From contig NZ_SNXU01000001.1 of the NCBI RefSeq assembly GCF_004362515.1, positions 2,542,001-2,606,000 on the forward strand: DNA of 64,000 bases, in the 5' to 3' direction. The notes beneath the pieces are model-generated. The model did not search any database, was not told the origin of the DNA, and worked only from the letters and a program-made list of their open reading frames with translations. A program made the translations under genes and the position numbers. Below, piece by piece: positions 36,370 through 44,402 of this stretch. Positions within the stretch are counted from its first letter, which is position 1. Each line of letters begins with the position of its first letter. The DNA is from Actinokineospora alba. Its GTDB lineage: Bacteria; Actinomycetota; Actinomycetes; Mycobacteriales; Pseudonocardiaceae.

Positions 36370-37536
36370 ATGGCGCGACTGTCGATGGAGGACGCGAGCG
36401 TCCGGATCCGCCAGCTCGCCCGCGCGGGACTGAATGCCCACGCGTTCTTCGAGGTGGCGGGTGAGACCGTGGCTCGAGCCGTGCCGATCGGTGGCGCACC
36501 CCCGTTCTGGAACACCGTCGACCCGTCGTCGCAGCTGATCACGAGCATCCACTTCAGCGGCGAATGCTTCTTCGACCTCGGCGGCCAGTTGGAGTGGGAG
36601 TACTTCGCGGATGACGTGAACAAGACCGCCGACGTCATCGCCAACCGGCGGGGCGTCCAGACGTTGCACGAGGTGACCGGCGCGAACCCGGAACGCAGCG
36701 CGGTCTTCCGTGAGTATCTGCGACCGCACGGCATCGACCAGGAGGTCGCTGTCGCGCTGCGCGCGAAGACTGGCGAGGCCTGGGGAACCCTGCGGCTCAA
36801 CAGGTCTCCCGGCCAACCGGAATTCAGCGCCGACGAACTCGCTTTCCTTCATTCGCTCGCCCCGCACCTCGCTGAGGGTGTGCGTCGTGCCCTGTTGTTG
36901 GGGGAGGCCGTGGAGCCCGACTGGCCGGACGCCCCCGGCCTGGTGGTCTTCGGCGACGGTCTCTCGGTGGAATCGGTTTCCGCCGAGGCGAACCGGTGGT
37001 TGGGCGAGTTGACCGGTGACCTCGGCGGTATCTCGGCCGCGGTCCTTTCGGTCGCGGCTCAGGCAGGCAACCCGGATGGGCGGGCGCCAGTCCGGCTCCG
37101 GGCGGACACGGGTAGGTGGTTCGAGCTTCACAGCACGTCGATGGCGACGCCGGCGGGCCACCGCGCGGGTGTGATCATCCAACCCGCCACCCGCGCGCGG
37201 ATCTCCACTGTGCTGATGGCCGCCTACGGCCTCACTCGTCGAGAACGTGAGATCACTCGGCTGGTGCTGATGGGACGGTCGACGACGATGATCGCCGACG
37301 AACTGGTCATCGCCCCGGTGACCGTCCAACAGCATCTCAAGAGCATCTTCGCCAAGACGGGGGTGCGCAGTCGCCGCGACCTGGTTTGCACCGTGTTCGT
37401 CGACCATTACGCGGCCCGGGTGCGCGACAACGAGAAACGACGAGTCGCTGCCCGGCGGGAGCGCGGCGGCCCCATAGCGCCGCTGCCGAGCCGACAGGTG
37501 TCCACGAACGACGAACCGTTCTGCGACCAGCGGTAG
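36370..37536 (+). CDS. LuxR-family transcriptional regulator
   Basis: The start is ATG 36370, with GGAGG five bases upstream; the frame is open further 5'. The 388-residue protein has an N-terminal sensory-like region (about 1-190; possibly GAF-like, FHSGE-like pattern and an SPGQPEFSADELAFL segment). The C-terminal LuxR helix-turn-helix (about 280-345) reads YGLTRREREITRLVLMGRS, then VTVQQHLKSIFAKTGVRSRRDL. A basic tail follows. It binds DNA; the signal is unknown. It lies 129 bases from the divergent SnoaL-like gene. Confidence 0.85.
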   Translation: MARLSMEDASVRIRQLARAGLNAHAFFEVAGETVARAVPIGGAPPFWNTVDPSSQLITSIHFSGECFFDLGGQLEWEYFADDVNKTADVIANRRGVQTLHEVTGANPERSAVFREYLRPHGIDQEVAVALRAKTGEAWGTLRLNRSPGQPEFSADELAFLHSLAPHLAEGVRRALLLGEAVEPDWPDAPGLVVFGDGLSVESVSAEANRWLGELTGDLGGISAAVLSVAAQAGNPDGRAPVRLRADTGRWFELHSTSMATPAGHRAGVIIQPATRARISTVLMAAYGLTRREREITRLVLMGRSTTMIADELVIAPVTVQQHLKSIFAKTGVRSRRDLVCTVFVDHYAARVRDNEKRRVAARRERGGPIAPLPSRQVSTNDEPFCDQR

Positions 37537-37544
37537 GTCCGCTT

Positions 37545-37562
37545 CGACAGCTAAAGCTGTCG
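37545..37562 (+). terminator. Short perfect hairpin after the LuxR gene
   Basis: CGACAGCT-AA-AGCTGTCG is a perfect 8 bp stem, 8 bases past the stop. It could end the LuxR transcript or serve as an operator for the toxin-antitoxin remnant that follows. Confidence 0.45.
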
Positions 37563-37578
37563 CCGAGGTGTCCGTGCC

Positions 37579-37629
37579 GGCGGTAGCTTCCCGGCATACG
37601 CCTCGCTGCTGGACCGGCTGTCGAAATGA
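37579..37629 (+). pseudogene. Remnant of an antitoxin 3' end
   Basis: In this frame the DNA reads GGSFPAYASLLDRLSK and stops at TGA 37627, overlapping the Doc start codon (ATGA). This is the usual arrangement of an antitoxin upstream of Doc. An in-frame TAA at 37552 and lack of a start codon mean only the last 16 or so codons survive. The identification rests on position and pattern. Confidence 0.4.
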
Positions 37630-38014
37630 CCGTCGACTACCTCACCGTCGAGGAACTGCTGTCGGTCGCGGCGGACCTGAACGCCGATCAGGTCCGCGAC
37701 CTCGGCCTGCTGGAGTCCGCGGCCCATCGCCCGCGGACCGGGGTGATGGGGCAGACGCCTACGCGTCCGTGCACGAGAAGGCGGCCGTGCTCCTGCAATC
37801 AGTCGTGCGGAACCACGCGTTGATCGACGGAAACAAGCGTCTGTCCTGGATGGCGGCGTTCGTCTTCCTCGGGCTCAACGGCCTCGACCTCGACGCCCCG
37901 GAAGACGATGCCTACGACTTGGTGATCGCCGCGTCCACCGGCTCGGTCGACCACGCGGAGATCGCCGCGCACCTCGCCCGGTGGACTCATCCGATCGCCG
38001 TCTCACCGGCCTGA
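37626..38014 (+). pseudogene. Doc/Fic-type toxin, frameshifted
   Basis: The first 42 codons (MTVDYLTVEELLSVAADLN onward to RPRTGVMG) are Doc-like but run into a wrong frame after the G-run at 37748-37751. From there the +2 frame continues with DAYASVHEKAAVLLQSVVRN, the Fic/Doc motif HALIDGNKRLSW, and ends at 38014. One missing G in the run restores a complete toxin of about 129 residues. Doc phosphorylates EF-Tu and stops translation. With the frameshift it would be inactive, consistent with the truncated antitoxin upstream. Sequencing error is the alternative. Confidence 0.8.
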
Positions 38015-38167
38015 CCCCGGATTCCGGGTGGTCAGCCACGCGCACGGGGCTATGGGTCGTACTCGCCGATGCGGTCTCCGGTGCCGAAGAACGCATCGGC
38101 TTCGTCCCGCATGCGGGTCGCGTGATGTGGAAGGTCTCCACCACCGTGACGACATGCGACGCACGGC

Positions 38168-38434
38168 TCAGCCCGAGCCGCCGAACTGTTCGTTGTACAC
38201 CGACTCCATCAGGGCGTCGGTCGCGTCCTGTGCCGCCTGTTGTGCGGCCAAGGCTGCCTGTTGCGCCGCCAGCATCGCCGCCCGGATCTGCTGGAGTCTC
38301 GCGCGTGCCCGGGCTCGCGCCTGAACCGCGGGAAGTGTCGTGAGGGCTGCCACCAGCGTCTGCGGGTCCATGAACTCCGTGAGATGGGCCTGCAGTTCGG
38401 GCGGCAGATCGGACAGTCCGATCGGGTTGCTCAT
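38168..38434 (-). CDS. Small Ala/Gln-rich protein with F-box-like N-terminus
   Basis: 88 residues, unknown family. Residues 6-30 (GLSDLPPELQAHLTEFMDP) resemble the F-box pattern of LP-x-EL and D-P spacing, but a short match can be chance. The remainder is a predicted amphipathic helix rich in Ala, Gln and Arg, suited to coiled-coil pairing. No signal peptide is present. It begins four bases after the stop of the gene at 38439-38669, so the two are co-expressed. Confidence 0.62.
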   Translation of the reverse strand: MSNPIGLSDLPPELQAHLTEFMDPQTLVAALTTLPAVQARARARARLQQIRAAMLAAQQAALAAQQAAQDATDALMESVYNEQFGGSG

Positions 38435-38438
38435 CTCG

Positions 38439-38669
38439 TCACCCTTCCTCGACGTACTGCGCCATCATCGACAGCACGTACTCGACGCGTGTGTTCACGG
38501 CTTCGGCTTCCTGGCGCAGCGCTTCGAGTTGTTCCTCGAAGAACGTCATGACGGCGTCGTAGTCGGTGTCGTCGGCGGGTTCGGTCAGTGATCCCAGGTC
38601 GTCCACGCCCCAGTGCTCGCGGAGCTGCTGCTGGACGTCCGGGTCGAGCTCTTCCAAGGAGGTGGTCAT
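38439..38669 (-). CDS. Small acidic protein upstream of the Ala/Gln-rich protein
   Basis: 76 residues from ATG 38669; ATG 38723 is an in-frame alternative, and GGAGG directly touching 38669 does not decide between them. The protein is strongly acidic (about one third Asp and Glu) with QQQLREHWGVDDLGS and a C-terminal helix MTFFEEQLEALRQEAEAVN. It has no export signal and is not a family known to me. It probably forms a pair with the next gene. Confidence 0.6.
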   Translation of the reverse strand: MTTSLEELDPDVQQQLREHWGVDDLGSLTEPADDTDYDAVMTFFEEQLEALRQEAEAVNTRVEYVLSMMAQYVEEG

Positions 38670-38863
38670 CCTCCGAGGGTCTGCTCCCGGTGTCCGGGAC
38701 ACGACGTACGAAGGGGCGGCCATCGGGGTCTTGGCGACGTTCGTCCTTCAGCCCTTAGCCCGCGGAGCACTCGATCGTTGACTCCACTTCACCCGATCCA
38801 GCTACTTTGCTCGACGCACGGAAACCGTGCCGACACGCACAGTGACACGATCGGAGACTGACC

Positions 38864-40021
38864 GTGGAACGTCGTAACTTCCTCCGCGCGGCCGTCGTCG
38901 GTGGCGCCGCCACCGTCTTCGGCGGCGCTGCCTGGGCGCCCGCCTTCGCCGCTCCCGCCCAGCCTGGGCCGAGCCCGTACGGCGCCCTGCAGGCGGCGGA
39001 CGCGAACGGGATCATGCTGCCCTCCGGGTTCACCAGCCGGGTGGTCGCCCGTTCGGGGCAGAAGGTGACGGGCACCAACTACACCTGGCACCCCGCCCCG
39101 GACGGCGGGCACGTCTTCGCCGACGGCACCGGGTGGATCTATGTCTCCAACAGCGAGGTCTCCAGCACCGGCGGTGTCGGGGCGATCAAGTTCAACTCCA
39201 GCGGGTCGATCACCGGCGCCTACCGCACGCTTTCCAACACCAACGTCAACTGCGCGGGTGGTGCGACGCCGTGGAACACCTGGCTGTCCTGTGAGGAGGT
39301 GACCGCCGGTCGGGTCTACGAGACCGACCCGTGGGGTGTCAACGCCGCCACGGTCCGGCCCGCGATGGGTGTCTTCAAGCACGAGGCGTGCGCCGCGGAC
39401 GCCGACCACGGGTACATCTACATGACCGAGGACGTCAGCGACGGCTGCTTCTACCGCTTCCGCCCGACCACCTGGGGCAACCTGTCCAGCGGCACGCTGG
39501 AGGTCATGAAGGGCACCAACTCGCAGACCAGCGGCGCGGTCACCTGGGGTGTCGTGTCCGACCCCGACGGCAGCCCGACCGCCACCCGCAACCAGGTGTC
39601 CGGCGCGAAGCGGTTCAACGGCGGCGAGGGCTGCGTCTACGCGAACGGCACCTGCTGGTTCACCACCAAGGGTGACAACCGCGTCTGGGCCTACGACGCC
39701 AACAACTCCACCATCTCCCTGGCCTACGACGACTCGCTGGTCGTCGGCACCGCGCCGCTGACCGGCGTCGACAACATCACCCGCGCCACCAGCGGCGAGC
39801 TGTTCGTCGCCGAGGACGGCGGCAACATGGAGATCTGCGTGATCACGCCGAGCGACATCGTGGCGCCGTTCCTGCGGGTCACCGGCCAGACCAGCTCCGA
39901 GATCACCGGACCGGCGTTCACCCCGAACGGGCAGCGCCTCTACTTCTCGTCGCAGCGCGGCACCACCGGGTCGAGCAGCGGCGGCATCACCTACGAGATC
40001 ACCGGGCCGTTCAACACCTGA
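38864..40021 (+). CDS. Tat-exported PhoX-like (DUF839) protein
   Basis: GTG 38864 opens a twin-arginine signal (ERRNFLRAAVVGGAATV, cleavage near AFA). The 385-residue product contains PhoX/DUF839-type repeats: GTNYTWHPAPDGGHVF, CGGATPWNTWLSCEE-like text, FKHEACAAD, GDNRVWAYD and GGNMEICVI. PhoX enzymes are calcium/iron phosphatases that fold in the cytoplasm before Tat export. The protein is about 60 percent of the usual PhoX length, so it may be a short actinobacterial branch and its activity is inferred. Confidence 0.68.
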   Translation: MERRNFLRAAVVGGAATVFGGAAWAPAFAAPAQPGPSPYGALQAADANGIMLPSGFTSRVVARSGQKVTGTNYTWHPAPDGGHVFADGTGWIYVSNSEVSSTGGVGAIKFNSSGSITGAYRTLSNTNVNCAGGATPWNTWLSCEEVTAGRVYETDPWGVNAATVRPAMGVFKHEACAADADHGYIYMTEDVSDGCFYRFRPTTWGNLSSGTLEVMKGTNSQTSGAVTWGVVSDPDGSPTATRNQVSGAKRFNGGEGCVYANGTCWFTTKGDNRVWAYDANNSTISLAYDDSLVVGTAPLTGVDNITRATSGELFVAEDGGNMEICVITPSDIVAPFLRVTGQTSSEITGPAFTPNGQRLYFSSQRGTTGSSSGGITYEITGPFNT

Positions 40022-40029
40022 GCGTGACA

Positions 40030-40059
40030 CCCGGTGCGGCGGCCACCCGCCGCACCGGG
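40030..40059. terminator. Convergent terminator between PhoX-like and pterin dehydratase genes
   Basis: A perfect 13 bp stem (CCCGGTGCGGCGG and complement) with a CCAC loop lies 8 bases after one stop and just before the other. Confidence 0.75.
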
Positions 40060-40060
40060 G

Positions 40061-40357
40061 TCAGTCCCGGATGGCGTCGATGATCCCGTCGATCTCCTCG
40101 GCGAGGCCGACGTCCAGGGCCGTGATCGCGTTCTCCGAGTGCGTGCTGCACCGGAACGTCAGCGTGGCCCAGCGGATGTCGATGTCCGGGTGGTGGTTGT
40201 TGTTCTCGGCGACCTCGGCGACCCGGTTCACCACCTGGATGGCCTGGGAGAACCCGTTCAGCTCGACCTCGCGCACGAGCGCGCCGTCGCGGAACGTCCA
40301 GTCCGGCAGCGTCTCGAGGGCGATTCCAAGTTCCTGCTCGCTCAATGGTTGGGGCAT
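40061..40357 (-). CDS. Pterin-4-alpha-carbinolamine dehydratase
   Basis: The 98-residue protein contains the family motif ENNNHHPDIDIRW (catalytic His pair) and WTFRDGALVREVEL. It dehydrates 4a-hydroxytetrahydropterin and recycles pterin cofactor, though many bacterial copies have unknown roles. ATG 40357 has GGGGGT upstream; ATG 40366 is an alternative. It is divergent from the thiamine riboswitch region. Confidence 0.9.
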   Translation of the reverse strand: MPQPLSEQELGIALETLPDWTFRDGALVREVELNGFSQAIQVVNRVAEVAENNNHHPDIDIRWATLTFRCSTHSENAITALDVGLAEEIDGIIDAIRD

Positions 40358-40398
40358 GACCCCCATAGTGGCCCGAACCCGGGGCGTACGCTCGTCAC

Positions 40399-40520
40399 CG
40401 CCACGGGAGTCCCGGGCAGCGTGTCAGCCGCAAGCGCCGCCCAGGACTGAGAGGAGGGGCGTGCCCTCGACCGTCCACACCTGATCCGGGTCATGCCGGC
40501 GCAGGGAGGTTCTCGTGGCG
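40399..40520 (+). promoter_or_regulatory. TPP riboswitch (thi box)
   Basis: The conserved cores are visible: ACTGAGAGGAGG at about 40445-40457, and CACCTGATCCGGGTCATGCC with GCAGGGAGG at about 40478-40509. Helix P1 forms from CGCCACG (40399-40405) and CGTGGCG (40514-40520). Thiamine pyrophosphate binding would expose or hide the GAGGAGG ribosome site of the next gene (about 40532-40538). This identifies the ABC genes downstream as thiamine transport. Confidence 0.9.
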
Positions 40521-40549
40521 TGCCCACGCCCCGAGGAGGAAACAGATCC

Positions 40550-41584
40550 ATGCGCAGGCTCTTCACCCTGACCGCCGTCGCGTTGTCCGTGGCCATGACC
40601 GCGAGCTGCTCGCTGTTCGGCTCCGATGCCACCGACGGCAAGGTCGTCCTGGTCACCCATGACTCGTTCGAGTACGACCAGGCCGTGTTCGACAAGTTCA
40701 AAGCCGACACCGGCATCACCGTCGAGGTCCGCAAGAGCGGCGACGCCGGCGCGCTGACCAACCAGCTGGTGCTCACCAAGGCCAGCCCGCTGGGTGACGT
40801 GGCGTTCGGTGTGGACAACACCTTCGCCTCCCGTGCGCTCAACGAGGGCGTCTTCGCGGAGTACCGCAGCCCGGAGGCCGACAAGGGCCCGCAGCGCTAC
40901 GCCGTCGACGACACCGGCAGGCTCACCGCGGTCGACTTCGGTGACGTGTGCGTCAACGTCGACCCGGCCGCGTTGGCCGCCGCGAACGTCCCCGCGCCGA
41001 CCTCGCTGGAGGACTTGGCCGACCCGAAGTACAAGGACCTGCTGGTCGTCGAGGACCCGGCGACGTCCTCGCCTGGTCTGGCGTTCCTGCTGGCGACGGT
41101 CTCGCAGTACGGCCAGAAGGACTTCCAGGGCTACTGGGCGCGCCTCAAGGCCAACGGGGTCAAGGTCGTCAGCGGCTGGGAAGAGGCCTACACGCAGGAG
41201 TTCTCGGGCTCGTCGGGCAAGGGGAAGCGGCCGCTGGTCGTCTCCTACGCCTCGTCGCCGTCGGCCGAACTCGACGACAAGGGCAAGCCGCGCACGGCCG
41301 CGCTGCTCGACACCTGCTTCAAGCAGGTCGAGTACGCGGGTGTGCTGACCGGCGCGAAGAACACCGAGGGCGCCCGCAAGGTGCTGGATCTGCTGCTGTC
41401 GGCGGACTTCCAGAGCAAGGTGCCGGACAAGATGTACGTCTACCCGACCCGTGAGGGCGTGCAGCTGCCCGCCGCGTGGGCGGCGGCCCCGCCCGCGGAG
41501 AACGCGGCCACGCTGCCCGCGCCGGACATCGCGGCCAACCGGGAGCGGTGGATCGAACAGTGGCGCGCGGCCGTTCGCGGCTGA
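40550..41584 (+). CDS. thiB: Thiamine-binding lipoprotein of ABC importer
   Basis: The 344-residue protein begins at ATG 40550 behind GAGGAGG. A lipobox TASC anchors it to the membrane. VVLVTHDSFEYDQAVFDKFK and DPATSSPGLAFLLA match thiamine-binding TbpA/ThiB proteins. It captures thiamine or its phosphates outside the cell for ThiPQ. TPP control upstream confirms the substrate. The permease gene begins before its stop codon. Confidence 0.92.
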   Translation: MRRLFTLTAVALSVAMTASCSLFGSDATDGKVVLVTHDSFEYDQAVFDKFKADTGITVEVRKSGDAGALTNQLVLTKASPLGDVAFGVDNTFASRALNEGVFAEYRSPEADKGPQRYAVDDTGRLTAVDFGDVCVNVDPAALAAANVPAPTSLEDLADPKYKDLLVVEDPATSSPGLAFLLATVSQYGQKDFQGYWARLKANGVKVVSGWEEAYTQEFSGSSGKGKRPLVVSYASSPSAELDDKGKPRTAALLDTCFKQVEYAGVLTGAKNTEGARKVLDLLLSADFQSKVPDKMYVYPTREGVQLPAAWAAAPPAENAATLPAPDIAANRERWIEQWRAAVRG

Positions 41585-43179
41585 GACTGCCGGACGGCAC
41601 CGGCCCGGCACTGCTCGGGCTGGTGCCGTTGGGCTTTCTGGCGGTCTTCTTCCTCTGGCCCGTGGCCGCGATCATCCAGCGCGGCCTCGGGTCCAGTGGG
41701 CTGGCCAGGGTTCTCGGCTCGTCGGACACGTGGGCGGTGGTGCTGTTCACCGTCGCCCAGGCGGCGGCGTCCACTGTGGTCGCGGTCATCGCCGCGATGC
41801 CGGTGGCGTTCCTGTTGGCCCGCTGCGCTTTGCCGGGCATCGCCGTCGTGCGGGCCGCGATCCTGGTGCCGTTCGTGTTGCCGACCGTGGTCGTCGGGCT
41901 GGCTTTCCGGTCACTGATGCCCGACGGCGGCGTGCTCTCGATCGTGCTGGCCAACGCCTTCTTCAACGTCGCCGTGGTAGCCCGGACCGTCGCAGGCCTC
42001 TGGTCACACCTTGACCGCCGGGCCGAGGACGCCGCCCGTGCGCTCGGGGCATCGCCGCTGAGGGCCTTCACCTCGGTGACCCTGCCCGCGCTGCGACCCG
42101 CGATCGGGTCCGCCGCGGCCATCGTGTTCCTGTTCTGTGCCACCAGTTTCGGTGTGGTGCTCCTGCTCGGCGGAGCCCGGTACCGCACGCTGGAGACGGA
42201 GATCTACCTGCGGACGGTCGACCTGCTCGACCTGTCCGGTGCGGCGGCCCTGTCGCTGATCCAGATCACCGCCGTCGTCTCGGTCCTGGTGCTCGCGGCT
42301 CTCGCGCGTCGCCGCCGGGAGACCGCGATGGCGCTGCGCGCCCGCACGGAAACCACTCGGCGCCCCCGCGGCGGCGAGTGGTGGGTGGCGGGCGCGGCCT
42401 ACGCCGTGGTGGCGTCGCTGATGGTGCCGATCGTCGCGCTGGTCGTCCGCTCACTGTCCACATCAGACGGCTGGGGCCTGGAGGGCTACCGGGCGCTGTC
42501 CGGCACGGGCTTCCGCGGCTCGCTGCAGATCTCCGGCATCGACGCCGCGATGAACTCGCTGCGCGCGGCGACGGACGCGACGCTGCTGGCCCTGGTGCTG
42601 GGTGTGTCCGCGTCGGTGGTGTTGGTGTCGCTGGGGCGAAGCCGCGCCCATCCGGGTTTCGTCGACACGCTCGACACGGCCCTGATGTTGCCGCTCGGCG
42701 TATCCGCGGTGACCGTCGGCTTCGGCTACCTGATCACCCTGGACGCCCTCCCCGGCGACCTGCGGACATCGGCCGCGCTGGTGCCGCTGGCGCAGGCGAT
42801 CGTGGTGACACCATTGGTGATCCGGATGATCCTGCCCGTCCTGCGCTCGGTCGACCCGCGCCTGCGTCAGGCGGCGGGCTCGCTTGGCGCGAGCCCGTGG
42901 CGGGTGTGGCGCGAGGTCGATATCCCGTTGGCGGGCCGGTCTTTGCTCGCCGCCGCCGCGTTCGGCTTCGTCGTGGCTCTGGGCGAATTCGGCGCGACGA
43001 GCTTCCTCGCGCGCCCGGATTCGGCGACGCTTCCGGTGGTGATCGGCCGGTTGATCTCGCGCCCGGGGGAGCTGAACAACCAGATGGCCTACGCGGCCTG
43101 CACGATGCTGATGGTGGTGACGGTCGCGGTGGTGCTGCTGGTGGAACGCCTGCGAGTCCGTTCGGTGGGGGAGTTCTGA
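41560..43179 (+). CDS. thiP: Thiamine ABC transporter permease
   Basis: The start is taken as GTG 41560 (GGTGGA at suitable spacing); GTG 41548 is possible. The 539-residue protein contains two fused permease halves, each with about six helices and an EAA-type loop (EDAARALGASPLRAFTSVTL near 165 and RQAAGSLGASPWRVWREVDI near 440). The fused layout matches ThiP. It overlaps thiB by 25 bases and thiQ by one (TGATG). Confidence 0.92.
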   Translation: MARGRSRLRLPDGTGPALLGLVPLGFLAVFFLWPVAAIIQRGLGSSGLARVLGSSDTWAVVLFTVAQAAASTVVAVIAAMPVAFLLARCALPGIAVVRAAILVPFVLPTVVVGLAFRSLMPDGGVLSIVLANAFFNVAVVARTVAGLWSHLDRRAEDAARALGASPLRAFTSVTLPALRPAIGSAAAIVFLFCATSFGVVLLLGGARYRTLETEIYLRTVDLLDLSGAAALSLIQITAVVSVLVLAALARRRRETAMALRARTETTRRPRGGEWWVAGAAYAVVASLMVPIVALVVRSLSTSDGWGLEGYRALSGTGFRGSLQISGIDAAMNSLRAATDATLLALVLGVSASVVLVSLGRSRAHPGFVDTLDTALMLPLGVSAVTVGFGYLITLDALPGDLRTSAALVPLAQAIVVTPLVIRMILPVLRSVDPRLRQAAGSLGASPWRVWREVDIPLAGRSLLAAAAFGFVVALGEFGATSFLARPDSATLPVVIGRLISRPGELNNQMAYAACTMLMVVTVAVVLLVERLRVRSVGEF

Positions 43180-44402
43180 TGCTCAAGGTCGACCGGCTGG
43201 ACGTGGCCTACGGTCCCATTCTCGCGGTGTCGGAGGTGGACTTGGAGATCGCCGACGGTGAGGTGGTGGCGCTGCTGGGGCCCTCCGGCTGCGGCAAATC
43301 CACCCTGCTGCGGGCGATCGCCGGCCTGGAACGCCCCACCAACGGCACGATCTCCTGGAATGGCAACGACCTCGCGGGAATCCCCATCCACCGCAGAGGC
43401 TTCGGCCTGGTCTTCCAGGACGGCCAACTCTTCCCCCACCGCGACGTCGCAGGCAACGTCTCTTTCGGACTTCGCATGCGCGCCACACAACAACCCCCAC
43501 CCACCCTGGGGGGCGGCCCCGCAGCCAGTCTATCGGCGGGGGGTGTCGAAAAGGAGGGGCGGCGGGGTGGGCTGTGGATAACTGGCCGGCGCGGTGGATC
43601 CCTGTGGACAACTGCCGGAGGCGGCGAGTCCTTGGAGGCAGGTGTCGGAGGTGGCGAGTCCCCGGGGACAACTGCCCGGCGCGGGAAGTCAGGTGGCTCT
43701 GGCAGGGGCGATACTGAGCGGGTCGATGAGATGTTGGAGTTGGTGGGGCTCAGCGGTTACGGCGGCCGCCGCGTCACCGAGTTGTCCGGTGGTGAGCAGC
43801 AGCGGGTCGCGCTCGCCCGTGCGTTGGCTCCTCATCCCCGGCTGCTCCTGCTCGACGAGCCACTGTCCGCTTTGGACCGGGCGCTGCGCGAGCAGCTCGC
43901 CATCGACCTCGCGCGGCTCCTCCGGGAATCCGGCAGCACGGCGCTCGTCGTCACCCACGACCACGATGAGGCCTTCACCCTCGCCGACCGGGTCGCCGTC
44001 ATGCGCGCGGGCCGGATCGTGCAGGTCGGCAAGCCCGACGAGGTGTGGCGCCGCCCCGTCGACGAGGCCACCGCGCGGTTCCTCGGCTGCGACCTCTTCC
44101 TCGACGCCACCGCCGAGAACGGCGTCCTGACCTGCGAGTTCGGCTCCGCCCCAGTCCCCTGGGCCCCCGACGGCCCGCTCACCGCAGGTCTAAGGCCCGC
44201 CGCCCTGAGAGTGGGGGACGGGCCGACCGTCGTCACCGTCACTGCCCGCGTCCACCGGCGCGACCACGTGCGGCTGGTCGTCGACACCGGCGGACGCCAG
44301 GTGGATGCCGTCGCCGGGATCGCGGACGCACCCGAGGTCGGCGCCCGGGTGCGGTTGGTCCTCGACCCCGACGGAGTCGCCGTGCTCAGCCGTCGCGGCT
44401 GA
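43179..44402 (+). CDS. thiQ: Thiamine ABC transporter ATPase with inserted repeat
   Basis: The 407-residue protein has Walker A GPSGCGKSTLLRAIAG near residue 35, the Q-loop GLVFQDGQLF near 82, signature TELSGGEQQRVALARAL near 200, Walker B LLLLDEPLSALD and a TOBE-like C-terminus from about 310. Between the Q-loop region and the signature there is an insertion of about 75 residues (103-177) absent from relatives. It is encoded by a copy of the dispersed repeat followed by four 10-residue repeats. The reading frame is kept, so the gene may still work. All other catalytic motifs are intact. The 3' end overlaps the convergent permease gene by 17 bases. Confidence 0.9.
   Translation: MLKVDRLDVAYGPILAVSEVDLEIADGEVVALLGPSGCGKSTLLRAIAGLERPTNGTISWNGNDLAGIPIHRRGFGLVFQDGQLFPHRDVAGNVSFGLRMRATQQPPPTLGGGPAASLSAGGVEKEGRRGGLWITGRRGGSLWTTAGGGESLEAGVGGGESPGTTARRGKSGGSGRGDTERVDEMLELVGLSGYGGRRVTELSGGEQQRVALARALAPHPRLLLLDEPLSALDRALREQLAIDLARLLRESGSTALVVTHDHDEAFTLADRVAVMRAGRIVQVGKPDEVWRRPVDEATARFLGCDLFLDATAENGVLTCEFGSAPVPWAPDGPLTAGLRPAALRVGDGPTVVTVTARVHRRDHVRLVVDTGGRQVDAVAGIADAPEVGARVRLVLDPDGVAVLSRRG
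43490..43691 (+). repeat. Dispersed repeat copy B with 4x30 bp minisatellite inside thiQ
   Basis: 43490-43538 matches the repeat core at 18127-18174. At 43572-43691 four 30 bp units follow, encoding LWITGRRGGS, LWTTAGGGES, LEAGVGGGES and PGTTARRGKS. The first two units share TGTGGAYAACTG with each other, and the first resembles the copy at 18.2 kb. Total in-frame extra DNA is about 225 bases (43485-43709). Confidence 0.85.

Noticed and set aside
38015..38167. Possible short gene after the Doc remnant
   Set aside because: No frame has a ribosome site or family resemblance; it runs into the antisense of the small-protein gene.
43572..43691. CRISPR-like array
   Set aside because: The 30 bp units are contiguous, degenerate and in frame inside thiQ, with no spacers or cas genes.
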